Positions 52,746-62,278 are shown, counted from the stretch's first letter. The stretch is DNA of 64,000 nucleotides from Mycobacterium pseudokansasii (GCF_900566075.1 NZ_UPHU01000001.1:744001-808000); one strand, 5' to 3'. Notes: generated by a model from the letters alone, not told the origin. Translations and numbers: made by a program.

Positions 52746-53269
52746 CTACTGCTGGTTGGGACACGCCTCGATGGGCACCCGCATGGTCAGGTCGCCGTAG
52801 TTGTCGAAGACGAAGGTCACCAGCACCGACGTACCCGGCCTGGCGGATTCCCGAAGGCCACGCACGCTGACGGTGAACGGTTGGTCCGAAGCGCCCTGAC
52901 CGACCTGCTCGATCGGTTGTCCCGCCGCGATCGACGATCCCGGGGGATTTCCAGTGGCGCGGCCGGAGCGATGTGCACGGCATCGGCCGCGTGGGTGGCG
53001 ATCGAGAGCAGGTGTTCCGATTCGGTGCTGCGATTGTTGGTGGCCGTGAAAGCCAGCGCCGCGGCGTCACCCACCTGTATCGCACACGATCCGGGTTGAA
53101 AGCAGGGCACGATGTAGGCGTTCTGCACCGTCGTGTCCTTGGTGTGGGAGTTCGAGCCGCGGTTGGACGAGTCGATCACCGGGTTGTCGCTGCCGCAGCC
53201 GCCGGTGAGTACTGCCGTCACCAGGTCCGCGGATGCCGCGCCCACTCTGGCTGGCTTGCCTACGCCCAT
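52746..53269 (-). pseudogene. LpqE-like (PCuAC-type) lipoprotein gene, frameshifted
   Basis: The minus strand encodes a lipoprotein start from ATG 53269 (signal, then lipobox LTGGC and GSDNPVIDSSNRGSN). It continues TTVQNAYIVPCFQPGSCAIQ and AALAFTATNNRSTESEHLLS. At a G5 run on the plus strand (52942-52946) the frame is lost. Adding one base restores PPGSSIAAGQPIEQVGQGA, then PGTSVLVTFVFDNYGDLTMR and the end IEACPNQQ with stop at 52746-52748. Its layout matches LpqE and copper-chaperone-like lipoproteins. A homopolymer sequencing error is possible. It diverges from hemL, 104 bp apart. Confidence 0.75.
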
Positions 53270-53373
53270 GGAGGATGCTTTCCCCGCCATGCGCGTGCTT
53301 ACACCCGCGCGCGGCCGGCGGACTCTTACACCCTGTAGTTGAACGGGCCGCGGCGGCTGGGACACTAGTCGTC

Positions 53374-54705
53374 ATGGGCAGCACGGACCAGGCGACCGCG
53401 CGGACGCGCGTCTCCGCGCAGCTGTTCGCCGACGCCTGCGCGGTGATCGCCGGCGGGGTGAACTCCCCGGTGCGCGCCTTCACGGCCGTCGGCGGCACCC
53501 CGCGGTTCATCACCCAAGCGCACGGCTGCCGGCTTAGCGACGCCGACGGCAACCACTACGTCGACCTGGTGTGCTCCTGGGGACCGATGATCCTCGGCCA
53601 TGCCCATCCCGCCGTCGTCGACGCCGTCGCCACCGCCGCCGCCAACGGCCTGTCGTTTGGGGCGCCGACGCCGGCCGAGACCGAGCTGGCCGCCGAGATC
53701 ATCGCCCGCGTGGCACCCGTTGAGCGGATACGGCTGGTCAACTCCGGCACCGAGGCCACCATGAGCGCGGTCCGGCTGGCGCGGGGGTACACCGGCCGCG
53801 CCAAGATCATCAAGTTCTCCGGCTGCTACCACGGCCACGTGGACGCGCTGCTGGCCGACGCGGGCTCGGGCGTGGCCACGCTGGGCCTGCCGTCGTCGCC
53901 GGGCGTCACCGGCGCCGCGGCAGCCGACACCATCGTGTTGCCCTACAACGACGTCGACGCTGTCCGGGAGAGTTTTGCGTGTTACGGCGAGCAGATCGCC
54001 GCGGTGATCACCGAGGCCAGCCCGGGCAATATGGGCGTCGTCCCGCCCGGGCCGGGCTACAACGCTGCGCTGCGCTCGATCACCGCCGAACACGGCGCGC
54101 TGCTGATCGTCGACGAGGTGATGACGGGGTTCCGGGTCAGCCGAAGTGGCTGGTACGGCCTGGATCCGGTGGCCGCCGACCTGTTCACCTTCGGCAAGGT
54201 GATGAGCGGCGGGTTGCCCGCCGCCGCGTTCGGCGGCCGCGCCGAGGTGATGGAGCGGCTGGCACCGCTGGGGCCGGTGTATCAAGCCGGGACGCTGTCG
54301 GGCAACCCGGTGGCGGTGGCCGCCGGGCTGGCCACGCTGCGGGCTGCCGACGACGCGGTGTACGCGGCGCTGGACACCAATGCCGACCGATTGGCAGCGC
54401 TGCTGGCCGAGGCGCTGACCGAGGCCGAGGTGCCGCATCAGATTCCACGGGCCGGCAACATGCTCAGCGTGTTCTTCACCGACCGGCCGGTCACCGACTT
54501 CGCGTCGGCCCGGGCCAGCCAGACGTGGCGTTATGCCCCGTTCTTTCACGCCCTGCTGGACGCGGGCGTCTACCCGCCGTGCAGTGCGTTCGAGGCGTGG
54601 TTCGTCTCGGCCGCCCTCGATGACGCCGCGTTCGAGCGGATCGCCGACGCGCTGCCTATTGCGGCCCGTCGGGCCGCCGCCGCCGCCCGAGAGGACAGCG
54701 CCTGA
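53374..54705 (+). CDS. hemL: Glutamate-1-semialdehyde 2,1-aminomutase
   Basis: This 443-residue PLP enzyme converts glutamate-1-semialdehyde to 5-aminolevulinate, the step between HemA and HemB. Signatures: [76 protein letters not shown], and [17 protein letters not shown] with the PLP Lys, then [19 protein letters not shown] 53374 gives the usual N-terminus. It overlaps the next ATG by one base (TGATG) and starts the cytochrome-c maturation operon. Confidence 0.95.
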   Translation: MGSTDQATARTRVSAQLFADACAVIAGGVNSPVRAFTAVGGTPRFITQAHGCRLSDADGNHYVDLVCSWGPMILGHAHPAVVDAVATAAANGLSFGAPTPAETELAAEIIARVAPVERIRLVNSGTEATMSAVRLARGYTGRAKIIKFSGCYHGHVDALLADAGSGVATLGLPSSPGVTGAAAADTIVLPYNDVDAVRESFACYGEQIAAVITEASPGNMGVVPPGPGYNAALRSITAEHGALLIVDEVMTGFRVSRSGWYGLDPVAADLFTFGKVMSGGLPAAAFGGRAEVMERLAPLGPVYQAGTLSGNPVAVAAGLATLRAADDAVYAALDTNADRLAALLAEALTEAEVPHQIPRAGNMLSVFFTDRPVTDFASARASQTWRYAPFFHALLDAGVYPPCSAFEAWFVSAALDDAAFERIADALPIAARRAAAAAREDSA

Positions 54706-55313
54706 TGGCCGAAGAAACCCGGGTGCACGTGGTGCGCCACGGCGAGGTGCACAACCCCAGCGGGGTTCTCTACGGCCGGTTACCCGGCTTCCACCTGTCG
54801 GATGCCGGCCGAACGCAGGCGGCCGCGGTCGCCGACTTCCTGGCCGGCCGCGACGTCGTCGCGGTGATCGCCTCGCCGCTGCAACGCGCCCAGGAGACGG
54901 CTGCGCCCATCGCCGCCCGCCACGATCTGCCGGTGGACACCGACCACGACCTGATCGAATCGGCGAATTTCTTCGAGGGCCGCCACGTCGGCCTCGGTGA
55001 CGGTGCCTGGCGTGACCTGCGGGTGTGGTGGCAGCTGCGCAACCCGTTCACCCCGTCGTGGGGTGAGCCGTACACCCAGATCGCGCAGCGGATGTCGACC
55101 GCGGTGGACAAGGCGCGGGCGCGCGCCGCCGGCCACGAGGTGGTGTGCGTCAGTCACCAGCTTCCGGTCTGGACGCTGCGACTGCACGTGACCGGCAGGC
55201 GGCTGTGGCACGACCCGCGGCGCCGCGAGTGCTCGCTGGCGTCGGTGACCTCCCTGGTTTATGACGGCGACCGGCTGGTCGACGTGGTCTACTCCGAACC
55301 GGCGGGCTGCTGA
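54705..55313 (+). CDS. Histidine phosphatase (phosphoglycerate-mutase-like) protein (Rv0525 homologue)
   Basis: This 202-residue protein has the RHG motif of the histidine phosphatase superfamily (VHVVRHGEVHNPSGVLYGRL), the second-half motif SPLQRAQETAAPIAAR, and the second catalytic His in EVVCVSHQLPVWTLRLHV. It could dephosphorylate a small metabolite. It sits between hemL and the cytochrome c genes, coupled to hemL, and this order is conserved in mycobacteria. Confidence 0.88.
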   Translation: MAEETRVHVVRHGEVHNPSGVLYGRLPGFHLSDAGRTQAAAVADFLAGRDVVAVIASPLQRAQETAAPIAARHDLPVDTDHDLIESANFFEGRHVGLGDGAWRDLRVWWQLRNPFTPSWGEPYTQIAQRMSTAVDKARARAAGHEVVCVSHQLPVWTLRLHVTGRRLWHDPRRRECSLASVTSLVYDGDRLVDVVYSEPAGC

Positions 55314-55315
55314 GC

Positions 55316-55912
55316 GTGCGGCGGCTCGCGATTGCTCTGGCCGTGGCAGCCGTGCTGACCGGCTGTTCCGGGCGCGATGCCGTCGCACAGGGCGGCACCT
55401 TCGAATTCGTCTCTCCCGGCGGTAAGACCGACATCTTCTACGACCCGCCGGCCAGCCGCGGCCGTCCGGGGCCGCTTTCCGGGCCGGACCTGCGCGACCC
55501 GGCGCGCACGCTGTCCCTCGACGACTTCCCCGGGCAGGTCGTCGTCGTCAATGTCTGGGGCCAGTGGTGCGGGCCCTGCCGGGCCGAGGTCACCCAGCTG
55601 CAGCGGGTGTATGACGCCACCCACGCATCCGGGGTGTCCTTCCTCGGCATCGACGTGCGCGACAACAGCCGCGACGCCGCACTGGATTTCGTCAACGACC
55701 GGCACGTCACGTTCCCGTCCATCTACGACCCGGCGATGCGCACCCTGATCGCGTTCGGCGGCAAGTATCCGACGACCGTCATTCCGTCCACGCTGGTGCT
55801 GGATCGCCGGCACCGGGTCGCAGCGGTGTTTCTGCGCGAGTTGCTGGCCGAGGATCTGCAGCCGGTGGTGCAGCGGGTAGCTGCCGAGGAACCCCCGCCG
55901 GGACGCCAATGA
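55316..55912 (+). CDS. ResA/TlpA-like thiol-disulfide lipoprotein (Rv0526 homologue)
   Basis: This 198-residue protein has an N-terminal lipoprotein signal (RLAIALAVAAVLTGCSGRDA, lipobox Cys at about residue 17). The thioredoxin fold follows (VVVNVWGQWCGPCRAEVTQL with the CGPC pair, FLGIDVRDNSRDAALDFV, and TVIPSTLVLDRRHRVAAVF). It would reduce the haem-binding cysteines of apocytochrome c outside the membrane. GTG 55316 lies 3 bp after the previous stop; its end overlaps the ccdA start. Confidence 0.92.
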   Translation: MRRLAIALAVAAVLTGCSGRDAVAQGGTFEFVSPGGKTDIFYDPPASRGRPGPLSGPDLRDPARTLSLDDFPGQVVVVNVWGQWCGPCRAEVTQLQRVYDATHASGVSFLGIDVRDNSRDAALDFVNDRHVTFPSIYDPAMRTLIAFGGKYPTTVIPSTLVLDRRHRVAAVFLRELLAEDLQPVVQRVAAEEPPPGRQ

Positions 55913-56673
55913 CAGGTTTCACCGAGATCGCCGCCGCCGGGCCGCTGCTGCTGGCGCTGGGCGTGTGCGTGCTGGCCGGGCTGGTGTCGTTCGCTTCCCC
56001 CTGCGTGGTGCCGTTGGTGCCGGGCTACCTTTCCTATCTGGCGGGCGTGGTCGGCGTCAACGAGGAGCCACGGCCCCAGCCCGCGGCCCGGTGGCGGGTC
56101 GCGGGGTCGGCGGCGCTGTTCGTCGCGGGGTTCACCGCGGTGTTCGTCCTGGGCACGGTCGCCGTGCTCGGTATGACGACCACGTTGATCAGCAACCAGG
56201 TGCTGCTGCAGCGGATCGGCGGGGTGCTGACCGTCGTGATGGGGTTGGTGTTCGTGGGTCTGATCCCGGCCCTGCAGCGTCAGGTCAAGTTCAGTCCGCG
56301 GCTGTTGACGACGGTGGCCGGGGCGCCGCTGCTCGGCGCGGTGTTCGCGCTCGGGTGGACGCCGTGCCTGGGGCCGACGCTGACCGGGGTGATCACCGTG
56401 GCTTCGGCCACCGACGGCGCCAGTGTGGCGCGCGGGATCGTCCTGGTGATCGCCTACTGCCTGGGTTTGGGCATCCCGTTCGTGCTGCTGGCGTTCGGCT
56501 CGGCGGGGGCGGTCGCGGGCCTGGGCTGGCTGCGCCGGCACACCAGGGCCATCCAGGTCTTCGGCGGCGTGCTGCTGATCACCGTCGGCCTGGCGCTGGT
56601 CACCGGCGTGTGGAACGACGTCGTGTCCTGGCTGCGCGACGCCTTCGTCTCCGACGTGAGGTTGCCGATTTGA
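55909..56673 (+). CDS. ccdA: Cytochrome c biogenesis protein CcdA
   Basis: This 254-residue protein has six membrane helices. The two conserved Cys are in LVSFASPCVVPLVPGYLSYL and ALGWTPCLGPTLTGVITVA. It carries reducing equivalents from cytoplasmic thioredoxin across the membrane to the ResA-like lipoprotein encoded just upstream. ATG 55909 overlaps that gene's stop. Its stop TGA (56671-56673) overlaps a possible TTG start of the resB gene. Confidence 0.94.
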   Translation: MTGFTEIAAAGPLLLALGVCVLAGLVSFASPCVVPLVPGYLSYLAGVVGVNEEPRPQPAARWRVAGSAALFVAGFTAVFVLGTVAVLGMTTTLISNQVLLQRIGGVLTVVMGLVFVGLIPALQRQVKFSPRLLTTVAGAPLLGAVFALGWTPCLGPTLTGVITVASATDGASVARGIVLVIAYCLGLGIPFVLLAFGSAGAVAGLGWLRRHTRAIQVFGGVLLITVGLALVTGVWNDVVSWLRDAFVSDVRLPI

Positions 56674-58364
56674 CGGCGCGAGTAGCCGGGCGAGCCGGGC
56701 GAGCTGGGGGCACCTCCCGCTCGCGAGCAGCCGCAAAAGCTCCCAAAACCGGCGGTTTTGGGGGGCTTTTGCGGCTGCTCGCGGGGAAGGCGCGCAACAC
56801 CTGGCGATCGCTCACGTCGATGGGCACCGCGCTGGTGCTGCTGTTTCTGCTGGCGCTGGCTGCCATCCCCGGGGCAATGCTGCCGCAGCGCAGCCTCAAC
56901 GCGGGCAAGGTCGACGACTATCTCAAAGCCCACCCCGTGATCGGCCCGTGGCTCAACGAGCTGCAGGCCTTCGACGTGTTCTCCAGCTTCTGGTTCACCG
57001 CGATCTACGTGCTGCTGTTCGTGTCGCTGGTCGGCTGCCTGACCCCGCGGATGATCGAGCACGCCCGCAGCCTGCGGGCCACCCCGGTCGCCGCGCCGCG
57101 CAACCTGGCCCGGCTGCCCAAGCACGCCAGCTCCCAGATCGCCGGGGACCCCGACGCGCTGGCCGCGACCATCGCGGCCAGGCTGCGTGGCTGGCGCACC
57201 GCCGTCCGCCGCAATGACCCGGCCATCCCCAACACCGTCGAGGTTTCCGCCGAAAAGGGCTACCTGCGCGAATTCGGCAATATCGTGTTCCACTTCTCGC
57301 TGCTGGGCCTGCTGGTCGCGGTGGCCGTCGGCAAGCTGTTCGGCTACGAGGGCAACGTCATCGTCATCGCCGACGGCGGTCCCGGCTTCTGTTCGGCCTC
57401 GCCGGCGGCCTTCGACTCGTTTCGCGCCGGCAACACCGTCGACGGCACGTCGCTGCATCCGATCTGCATCCGGGTCAACGACTTCCAGGCGCACTACCAG
57501 CCGTCGGGCCAGGCCACGTCGTTCGCTGCGGACATCACGTATCAAGCCGGAGACGATCTGGCGGCCAACATATGGCGGCCCTACCGGCTGGAGGTCAACC
57601 ATCCGCTGCGGGTCGGCGGGGACCGGGTGTATCTGCAGGGCCACGGCTACGCTCCCAGCTTCACCGTGACCTTCCCCGACGGGCAGACCCGCACGTCGAC
57701 CGTGCAATGGCGGCCCGACAACCCGCAGACCCTGCTGTCGTCGGGCGTGATCCGCATCGACCCGCCGGCCGGCAGCTATTCCACCGCCGAAGAACGCCGT
57801 CGGCACCAAATCGCGATCCAGGGCCTGCTGGCGCCGACCGAGCAGCTCGACGGCACCCTGTTGTCGTCGCGTTTCCCGGCGTTGGACGCCCCCGCGGTGG
57901 CCATCGACATCTACCGCGGCGACACCGGCCTGGACACCGGGCGACCGCAGTCGCTGTTCAGCCTGGATCCCCGGCTGATCGACCAGGGCCGGCTCACCAA
58001 GGAAAAGCGGGTCAACCTGCGCGCCGGCGAACAGGTGCGCCTCGATCAGGACGGCACCACCGTTCGCTTCGACGGCGCCGTGCCCTTCGTCAACCTGCAG
58101 GTCTCGCACGACCCCGGCCAGACGTGGGTGCTGGTGTTCGCCGTCACGATGATGGCCGGGCTGCTGGTGTCGCTGCTGGTGCGCCGGCGGCGGGTGTGGA
58201 TTCGGCTGACGCCCGCGGCGGGTACGGTGAACGTCGAGCTGGGCGGCCTGGCGCGGACCGACAACTCCGGCTGGGGTGACGAGTTCGAGCGGCTGACCGA
58301 GCGGTTATTGGCCGGGCTTGCCGAAACGGCGCCCGCCAGAAGGAGCCCGCAGGACGTCAGATGA
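56670..58364 (+). CDS. resB: Cytochrome c biogenesis protein ResB (Rv0528 homologue)
   Basis: This 564-residue protein counts from TTG 56670; the conserved protein starts near KARNTWRSLTSMGTALVLL, so a start further in (for example TTG 56769) is equally possible. Membrane helices follow at ALVLLFLLALAAIPGAMLP, WFTAIYVLLFVSLVGCLTP, VFHFSLLGLLVAVAVGKLFG and the C-terminal VFAVTMMAGLLVSLLV, with the large external domain between the last two. Together with CcsA it moves haem and attaches it to apocytochrome c. The first 33 residues cross a 62-bp palindrome, which makes their translation doubtful. Confidence 0.9.
   Translation: MTARVAGRAGRAGGTSRSRAAAKAPKTGGFGGLLRLLAGKARNTWRSLTSMGTALVLLFLLALAAIPGAMLPQRSLNAGKVDDYLKAHPVIGPWLNELQAFDVFSSFWFTAIYVLLFVSLVGCLTPRMIEHARSLRATPVAAPRNLARLPKHASSQIAGDPDALAATIAARLRGWRTAVRRNDPAIPNTVEVSAEKGYLREFGNIVFHFSLLGLLVAVAVGKLFGYEGNVIVIADGGPGFCSASPAAFDSFRAGNTVDGTSLHPICIRVNDFQAHYQPSGQATSFAADITYQAGDDLAANIWRPYRLEVNHPLRVGGDRVYLQGHGYAPSFTVTFPDGQTRTSTVQWRPDNPQTLLSSGVIRIDPPAGSYSTAEERRRHQIAIQGLLAPTEQLDGTLLSSRFPALDAPAVAIDIYRGDTGLDTGRPQSLFSLDPRLIDQGRLTKEKRVNLRAGEQVRLDQDGTTVRFDGAVPFVNLQVSHDPGQTWVLVFAVTMMAGLLVSLLVRRRRVWIRLTPAAGTVNVELGGLARTDNSGWGDEFERLTERLLAGLAETAPARRSPQDVR
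56722..56783. repeat. 62-bp near-perfect palindrome between ccdA and resB
   Basis: Arms at 56722-56751 and 56753-56783 are complementary over about 30 bp with one mismatch and a one-base bulge. They meet at a single central base and begin and end with CGCGAGCAGCCGC and its complement. It lies in the 5' extension of resB, inside the frame that starts at TTG 56670. RNA from here would fold into a very strong hairpin. It may be an inserted palindromic element or a processing/attenuation structure between the two genes. Confidence 0.85.
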
Positions 58365-59335
58365 ACACCGCACACATCAACATCGGCCTGGCCCGTTACT
58401 CCGACTGGGCGTTCACCTCAGCCGTGGTGGCTCTGGTGGTGGCGCTGCTGCTGCTGGCCTTCGAGCTGGCCTACGTCCGCGGCCGCAAACTCGAACCGGT
58501 CGCGGTGGCCGCCGGATCGGTCGCCGTCGACAGCGCCACCCCGGGCATCGTGACCGACGGACCGCGGCGACCGTTCGACGAACGCGTCGGGCGAGCCGGG
58601 CTGGCAGTGCTCTACCTCGGCATCGGGCTGCTGGCTGCCTGCATCGTGCTGCGGGGCCTGGCCACCCTGCGGGTGCCGTGGGGAAACATGTACGAGTTCA
58701 TCAACCTCACCTGCATGTCCGGGCTGGTCGCCGGCGCGGTGGTGTTGCGCCGCCCGCAGAACCGGCCGCTGTGGGTCTTCCTGCTGGTCCCGGTCCTGAT
58801 CCTGCTGACGGTGTCCGGGCGCTGGCTCTACGCCAACGCGGCCCCGGTGATGCCGGCACTGCAGTCGTACTGGCTGCCCATTCACGTCTCGGTGGTCAGC
58901 CTGGGTTCGGGGGTGTTCCTGGTTGCCGGCATCGCCAGCATCCTGTTCTTGTTGCGGACCTCGCCGCGGGGCGAACCCGACGCGCAGGGCACCCTCGCCC
59001 GTCTCGTGCAGCGGTTCCCCGATGCCCAAACCCTGGACCGGATCGCCTACCGGACCACGATCTTCGCCTTCCCGGTGTTCGGCTTCGGGGTCATCTTCGG
59101 CGCCATCTGGGCCGAGGAAGCCTGGGGCCGCTATTGGGGCTGGGATCCCAAGGAGACCGTGTCCTTCGTCGCGTGGGTGGTGTATGCCGCATACCTTCAT
59201 GCCAGGTCAACCGCGGGTTGGCGGGACCGGAAGGCGGCCTGGGTCAACGTCGTCGGGTTCGTGGCCATGGTCTTCAACCTGTTCTTCGTTAACCTGGTTA
59301 CCGTCGGTTTGCACTCCTACGCTGGTGTGGGGTGA
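58361..59335 (+). CDS. ccsA: Cytochrome c synthase CcsA (ResC)
   Basis: This 324-residue protein has about eight membrane helices and the tryptophan-rich haem-handling motif WAEEAWGRYWGWDPKETVSF followed by AWVVYAAYLHARST. Other family blocks are VPWGNMYEFINLTCMSGL and YWLPIHVSVVSLGSGVFLVA, with conserved His. With ResB it forms the system II cytochrome c synthase. ATG 58361 overlaps the resB stop (ATGA). Confidence 0.94.
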   Translation: MNTAHINIGLARYSDWAFTSAVVALVVALLLLAFELAYVRGRKLEPVAVAAGSVAVDSATPGIVTDGPRRPFDERVGRAGLAVLYLGIGLLAACIVLRGLATLRVPWGNMYEFINLTCMSGLVAGAVVLRRPQNRPLWVFLLVPVLILLTVSGRWLYANAAPVMPALQSYWLPIHVSVVSLGSGVFLVAGIASILFLLRTSPRGEPDAQGTLARLVQRFPDAQTLDRIAYRTTIFAFPVFGFGVIFGAIWAEEAWGRYWGWDPKETVSFVAWVVYAAYLHARSTAGWRDRKAAWVNVVGFVAMVFNLFFVNLVTVGLHSYAGVG

Positions 59336-59383
59336 CCAGGCAGCGGGTACAAAGACCAAGTACTGCGACGAGGGGACGTGCAC

Positions 59384-60682
59384 GTGTCTGACCATCCGAC
59401 GGAGGGCGTGGGGGCGCCACTGGGACAGGAAGGCCCGGAACGCCCGGACGCCGATCGCCCGACGACACAGCTGCCGGCCGGCGAGACGGGCGGCGACTCC
59501 AGCGAGGCGCCCACCCGGGCTTTCGCCGGATTCCGCACCGAGCGACGCTTCTCCGAATCGGAGACGCACGTCGTGCCCCCGCCGCCGACCCGCGCCGAAC
59601 CCCGCGCGTGGGCGGCCACCACGCCGGCCAAGGGGTTGCCGACCATCACGGATGCGCAGCCCTACGGCTACTTGGGCGGACAGCCGGCCGACACCTCGGG
59701 GGAGACCGCGCAGCGACCGGCGGGCACGCCGTCGACCCGTTATCCGGAATTGTCCACCAGCACGCTGTTGCGGCAGGTCAAACCGCCGCCGTCGGAGGGT
59801 TGGCGCCGCTGGCTCTACATGGTGTCCGGCAAGCTGATCAACCTGGGGGAAAGCCCGCGGGTCAACCGATACAACGACCTGGTGGTTCAGGTGAACAGGC
59901 CATTGCGCGGCTGCTATCGGATCGCGCTGCTCTCCCTGAAGGGCGGCGTCGGCAAAACCACCATCACCGCCACCCTGGGCGGTACCTTCGCCTCGATCCG
60001 CGGTGACCGGGTGGTGGCGGTCGACGCGAACCCGGACCGCGGAACGCTGAGCCAGAAGGTGCCGGTGGAGACGCCGGCCACGGTGCGCCATCTGCTGCGC
60101 GACGCCGACGGCATCGAGCGCTACAGCGATGTCCGTAGCTACACCTCGGTGGGCCCCAGCAGGCTGGAAGTGCTGGCCTCGGAAACCGATCCGGCGGTGT
60201 CGGAGGCGTTCAGCGCCGACGATTATGCCCGCACCCTCGAGATCCTCGAGCGGTTCTACGGCCTGGTGCTCACCGACTGCGGGACCGGGTTGCTGCATTC
60301 GGCGATGTCGGCGGTGTTGGCCACGGCCGACGTGCTGATCGTGGTCAGCTCGGCATCCATCGATGGCGCTCGCAGCGCCTCGGCAACTCTGGATTGGCTG
60401 GATGCACACGGATACGAGGAGCTGGTACGCGGATCGGTCGCGGTGATCAACGCCGTCCGGCCGCGGTCCGGCAAGGTCGACATGCAAAAGGTGGTCGATC
60501 ACTTCTCGCGGCGCTGCCGCGCCGTGCGGCTGGTGCCGTTCGACCCGCATCTCGAAGAGGGCGCCGAGATCCGCTTCGAGCGGTTGAAGCGGGAGACTCG
60601 CGAGGCGCTGATGGAGTTGGCCGCCGTGGTCGCCGACGGGTTTCCCAGCGATCAGCGGCGAACCAACCCGGCGTTCATCTAG
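59384..60682 (+). CDS. MRP/ParA-type ATPase with disordered N-terminus (Rv0530 homologue)
   Basis: This 432-residue protein has about 150 Pro/Thr/Glu-rich residues, then a deviant Walker A P-loop IALLSLKGGVGKTTITATL, VVAVDANPDRGTLSQKV, and LVLTDCGTGLLHSAMSAVL. This layout resembles EspI-like ATPases of ESX loci and other ParA/MinD proteins that position or regulate membrane complexes. GTG 59384 is chosen over GTG 59378 because GAGGGG lies 8 bases upstream. It follows the cytochrome c genes by 48 bp. Confidence 0.88.
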   Translation: MSDHPTEGVGAPLGQEGPERPDADRPTTQLPAGETGGDSSEAPTRAFAGFRTERRFSESETHVVPPPPTRAEPRAWAATTPAKGLPTITDAQPYGYLGGQPADTSGETAQRPAGTPSTRYPELSTSTLLRQVKPPPSEGWRRWLYMVSGKLINLGESPRVNRYNDLVVQVNRPLRGCYRIALLSLKGGVGKTTITATLGGTFASIRGDRVVAVDANPDRGTLSQKVPVETPATVRHLLRDADGIERYSDVRSYTSVGPSRLEVLASETDPAVSEAFSADDYARTLEILERFYGLVLTDCGTGLLHSAMSAVLATADVLIVVSSASIDGARSASATLDWLDAHGYEELVRGSVAVINAVRPRSGKVDMQKVVDHFSRRCRAVRLVPFDPHLEEGAEIRFERLKRETREALMELAAVVADGFPSDQRRTNPAFI

Positions 60683-60698
60683 GTCGACCTAGCGGCAG

Positions 60699-60845
60699 TC
60701 AGCCTTGTCCCAACCGGCGCAAGAATTCTGGGTCGTCGTCGGGTCCGATAACGCGAGTCTTGGGCCGGCTTGTCTGCGACCGTGCCGCACGCCAGCCGAT
60801 GTAGATCAGCGTCCCCAATACCAGGACGACGAGCAGGTAAAGCAC
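60699..60845 (-). CDS. Small single-helix membrane protein (Rv0530A homologue), 48 residues
   Basis: On the minus strand GTG 60845, with a perfect AGGAGGT five bases upstream, encodes a 48-residue protein. It has one membrane helix (MLYLLVVLVLGTLIYIGW) and a charged tail containing RPKTRVIGPDDDPEFLRRLG. I recall a gene of this size annotated as Rv0530A in M. tuberculosis. It is divergent from the next gene and converges on the ATPase gene. Its function is unknown. Confidence 0.88.
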   Translation of the reverse strand: MLYLLVVLVLGTLIYIGWRAARSQTSRPKTRVIGPDDDPEFLRRLGQG

Positions 60846-60891
60846 TCGACACCTCCTGTGAGCGAATATACCCGCGCCGTAGGCTCAGGCT

Positions 60892-61251
60892 GTGTCAGCA
60901 GCGCCTAACGGCAACAGCGCCGAGAAAACCACCGGGCACCGCGGCGTCGTCGACGTGGCGCTCTACGCTACGGCCCGGTTGCTGCTCGCCCTCGTGGTCA
61001 CCGGGGTGATCTACGGGGTGGCGCGGCTGGCCGGCATCGCCGAGTTCCCGGTTGTCGTCGCCGCGCTGTTCGGCCTGACCATTGCGATGCCCCTGGGTAT
61101 GTGGATGTTCACTCCGCTGCGCCGGCGGGCGACCGCCGCCTTGGCGTTTGCGGGGGAGCGCAGGCGCGCCGAACGCGAACGGCTGCGGGCCCGGCTGCGA
61201 GGTGAGAATCCCGACGATCCTAACTCCGACCAGCGCGCCGGCGAAGGCTGA
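60892..61251 (+). CDS. DUF4229 membrane protein (Rv0531 homologue)
   Basis: This 119-residue protein has two membrane helices (VALYATARLLLALVVTGVIY and VVVAALFGLTIAMPLGMWMF) and a C-terminal basic region rich in Arg (AGERRRAERERLRARLRG), the DUF4229 layout. GTG 60892 is used. M. tuberculosis has PE_PGRS6 after this gene; here only 10 bp separate it from the convergent fabH, so PE_PGRS6 is absent. Confidence 0.87.
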   Translation: MSAAPNGNSAEKTTGHRGVVDVALYATARLLLALVVTGVIYGVARLAGIAEFPVVVAALFGLTIAMPLGMWMFTPLRRRATAALAFAGERRRAERERLRARLRGENPDDPNSDQRAGEG

Positions 61252-61261
61252 ACCCCCCCGC

Positions 61262-62278
61262 TTATCCCTTCGGCGCCTTAGGCATTCGGACCACTTGCGC
61301 GGCATAGCTGAGGCCGGCGCCGTAACCGATCAACAACGCCAGGTCACCCGGCTTGGCTGCCCCGGTCGCCAGCAGTTCGGCCATCGCCAGCGGAATGGAC
61401 GCCGCCGAGGTGTTCCCGGTGTGCTCGATGTCGTTGGCCACCACCGCATCCGGCCGCAGTTGCAGGGTCTTGGCGAGTAGTTCGTTGATCCGGCTATTGG
61501 CTTGATGCGGGATGAACACGTCGATCTCGTCGGGTGCGATGCCCGCTGCGTCCAGCGCCCGCTGACCGACTTTACCCATCTCGAACGCCGCCCACCGAAA
61601 GACGGCGGTACCTTCCAAGCGCAGGAACGGCCGTGGTCCGATCGGGTTCTCGGCGTGGGTGATCCAGTCGATGTCCTGCCGTATCGCCGTGGCCTGTTCG
61701 CCGTCACTGCCCCAGACGGTCGGTCCGATGCCTTGCGTCGGCGTCTGCCCGACCACCACCGCGGCGGCACCGTCGGCGAAGATGAAGCAGTTGCTCCGGT
61801 CCTGCATATCAACCGTGGGTGACAATTTTTCGGTGCCGATCACCAGCACCGTTCCGGCGCTGCCGCCCCGGATCATGTCGGCCGCGACCCCCACCGCGTA
61901 TCCGAATCCGGCGCATCCTGCTGAGATGTCGAATGCGGGAACGTCTTGGGTGCCCAACGCCGCGGCAACGATCGGGGCACACGCCGGGGTCTGCAGAAAG
62001 TGGGTGCTGGTGGCGACGATCACCCCGTCGATGTCGCTGCCCTCAAGGCCGGCACCGGCGATCGCCTGGCTACTGGCGTCGATCGCCATCGATGCGGCGG
62101 ATTCCTCGGCGGCGGCGAACCGGCGGGTCTTGATACCCGTTCGGGTGTAGATCCATTCATCGGATGAGTCGATGTTCTGACATATCTCGTCGTTGGTGAC
62201 CACCCGTGCGGGGCGGTACGCCCCGACGCTGAGCAACCCCACGTTGGTGGTCCCGCTGGCTGTGGCGATCTCCGTCAT
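61262..62278 (-). CDS. fabH: Beta-ketoacyl-ACP synthase III FabH
   Basis: This 338-residue condensing enzyme links FAS-I to FAS-II by joining long acyl-CoA to malonyl-AcpM to begin meromycolate elongation. The catalytic Cys 122 is in [19 protein letters not shown], His 258 in [18 protein letters not shown] and Asn 289 in [17 protein letters not shown]. The length is close to M. tuberculosis FabH (335). ATG 62278 is used. It is monocistronic or follows menA on the same strand, 104 bp downstream of it. Confidence 0.95.
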   Translation of the reverse strand: MTEIATASGTTNVGLLSVGAYRPARVVTNDEICQNIDSSDEWIYTRTGIKTRRFAAAEESAASMAIDASSQAIAGAGLEGSDIDGVIVATSTHFLQTPACAPIVAAALGTQDVPAFDISAGCAGFGYAVGVAADMIRGGSAGTVLVIGTEKLSPTVDMQDRSNCFIFADGAAAVVVGQTPTQGIGPTVWGSDGEQATAIRQDIDWITHAENPIGPRPFLRLEGTAVFRWAAFEMGKVGQRALDAAGIAPDEIDVFIPHQANSRINELLAKTLQLRPDAVVANDIEHTGNTSAASIPLAMAELLATGAAKPGDLALLIGYGAGLSYAAQVVRMPKAPKG

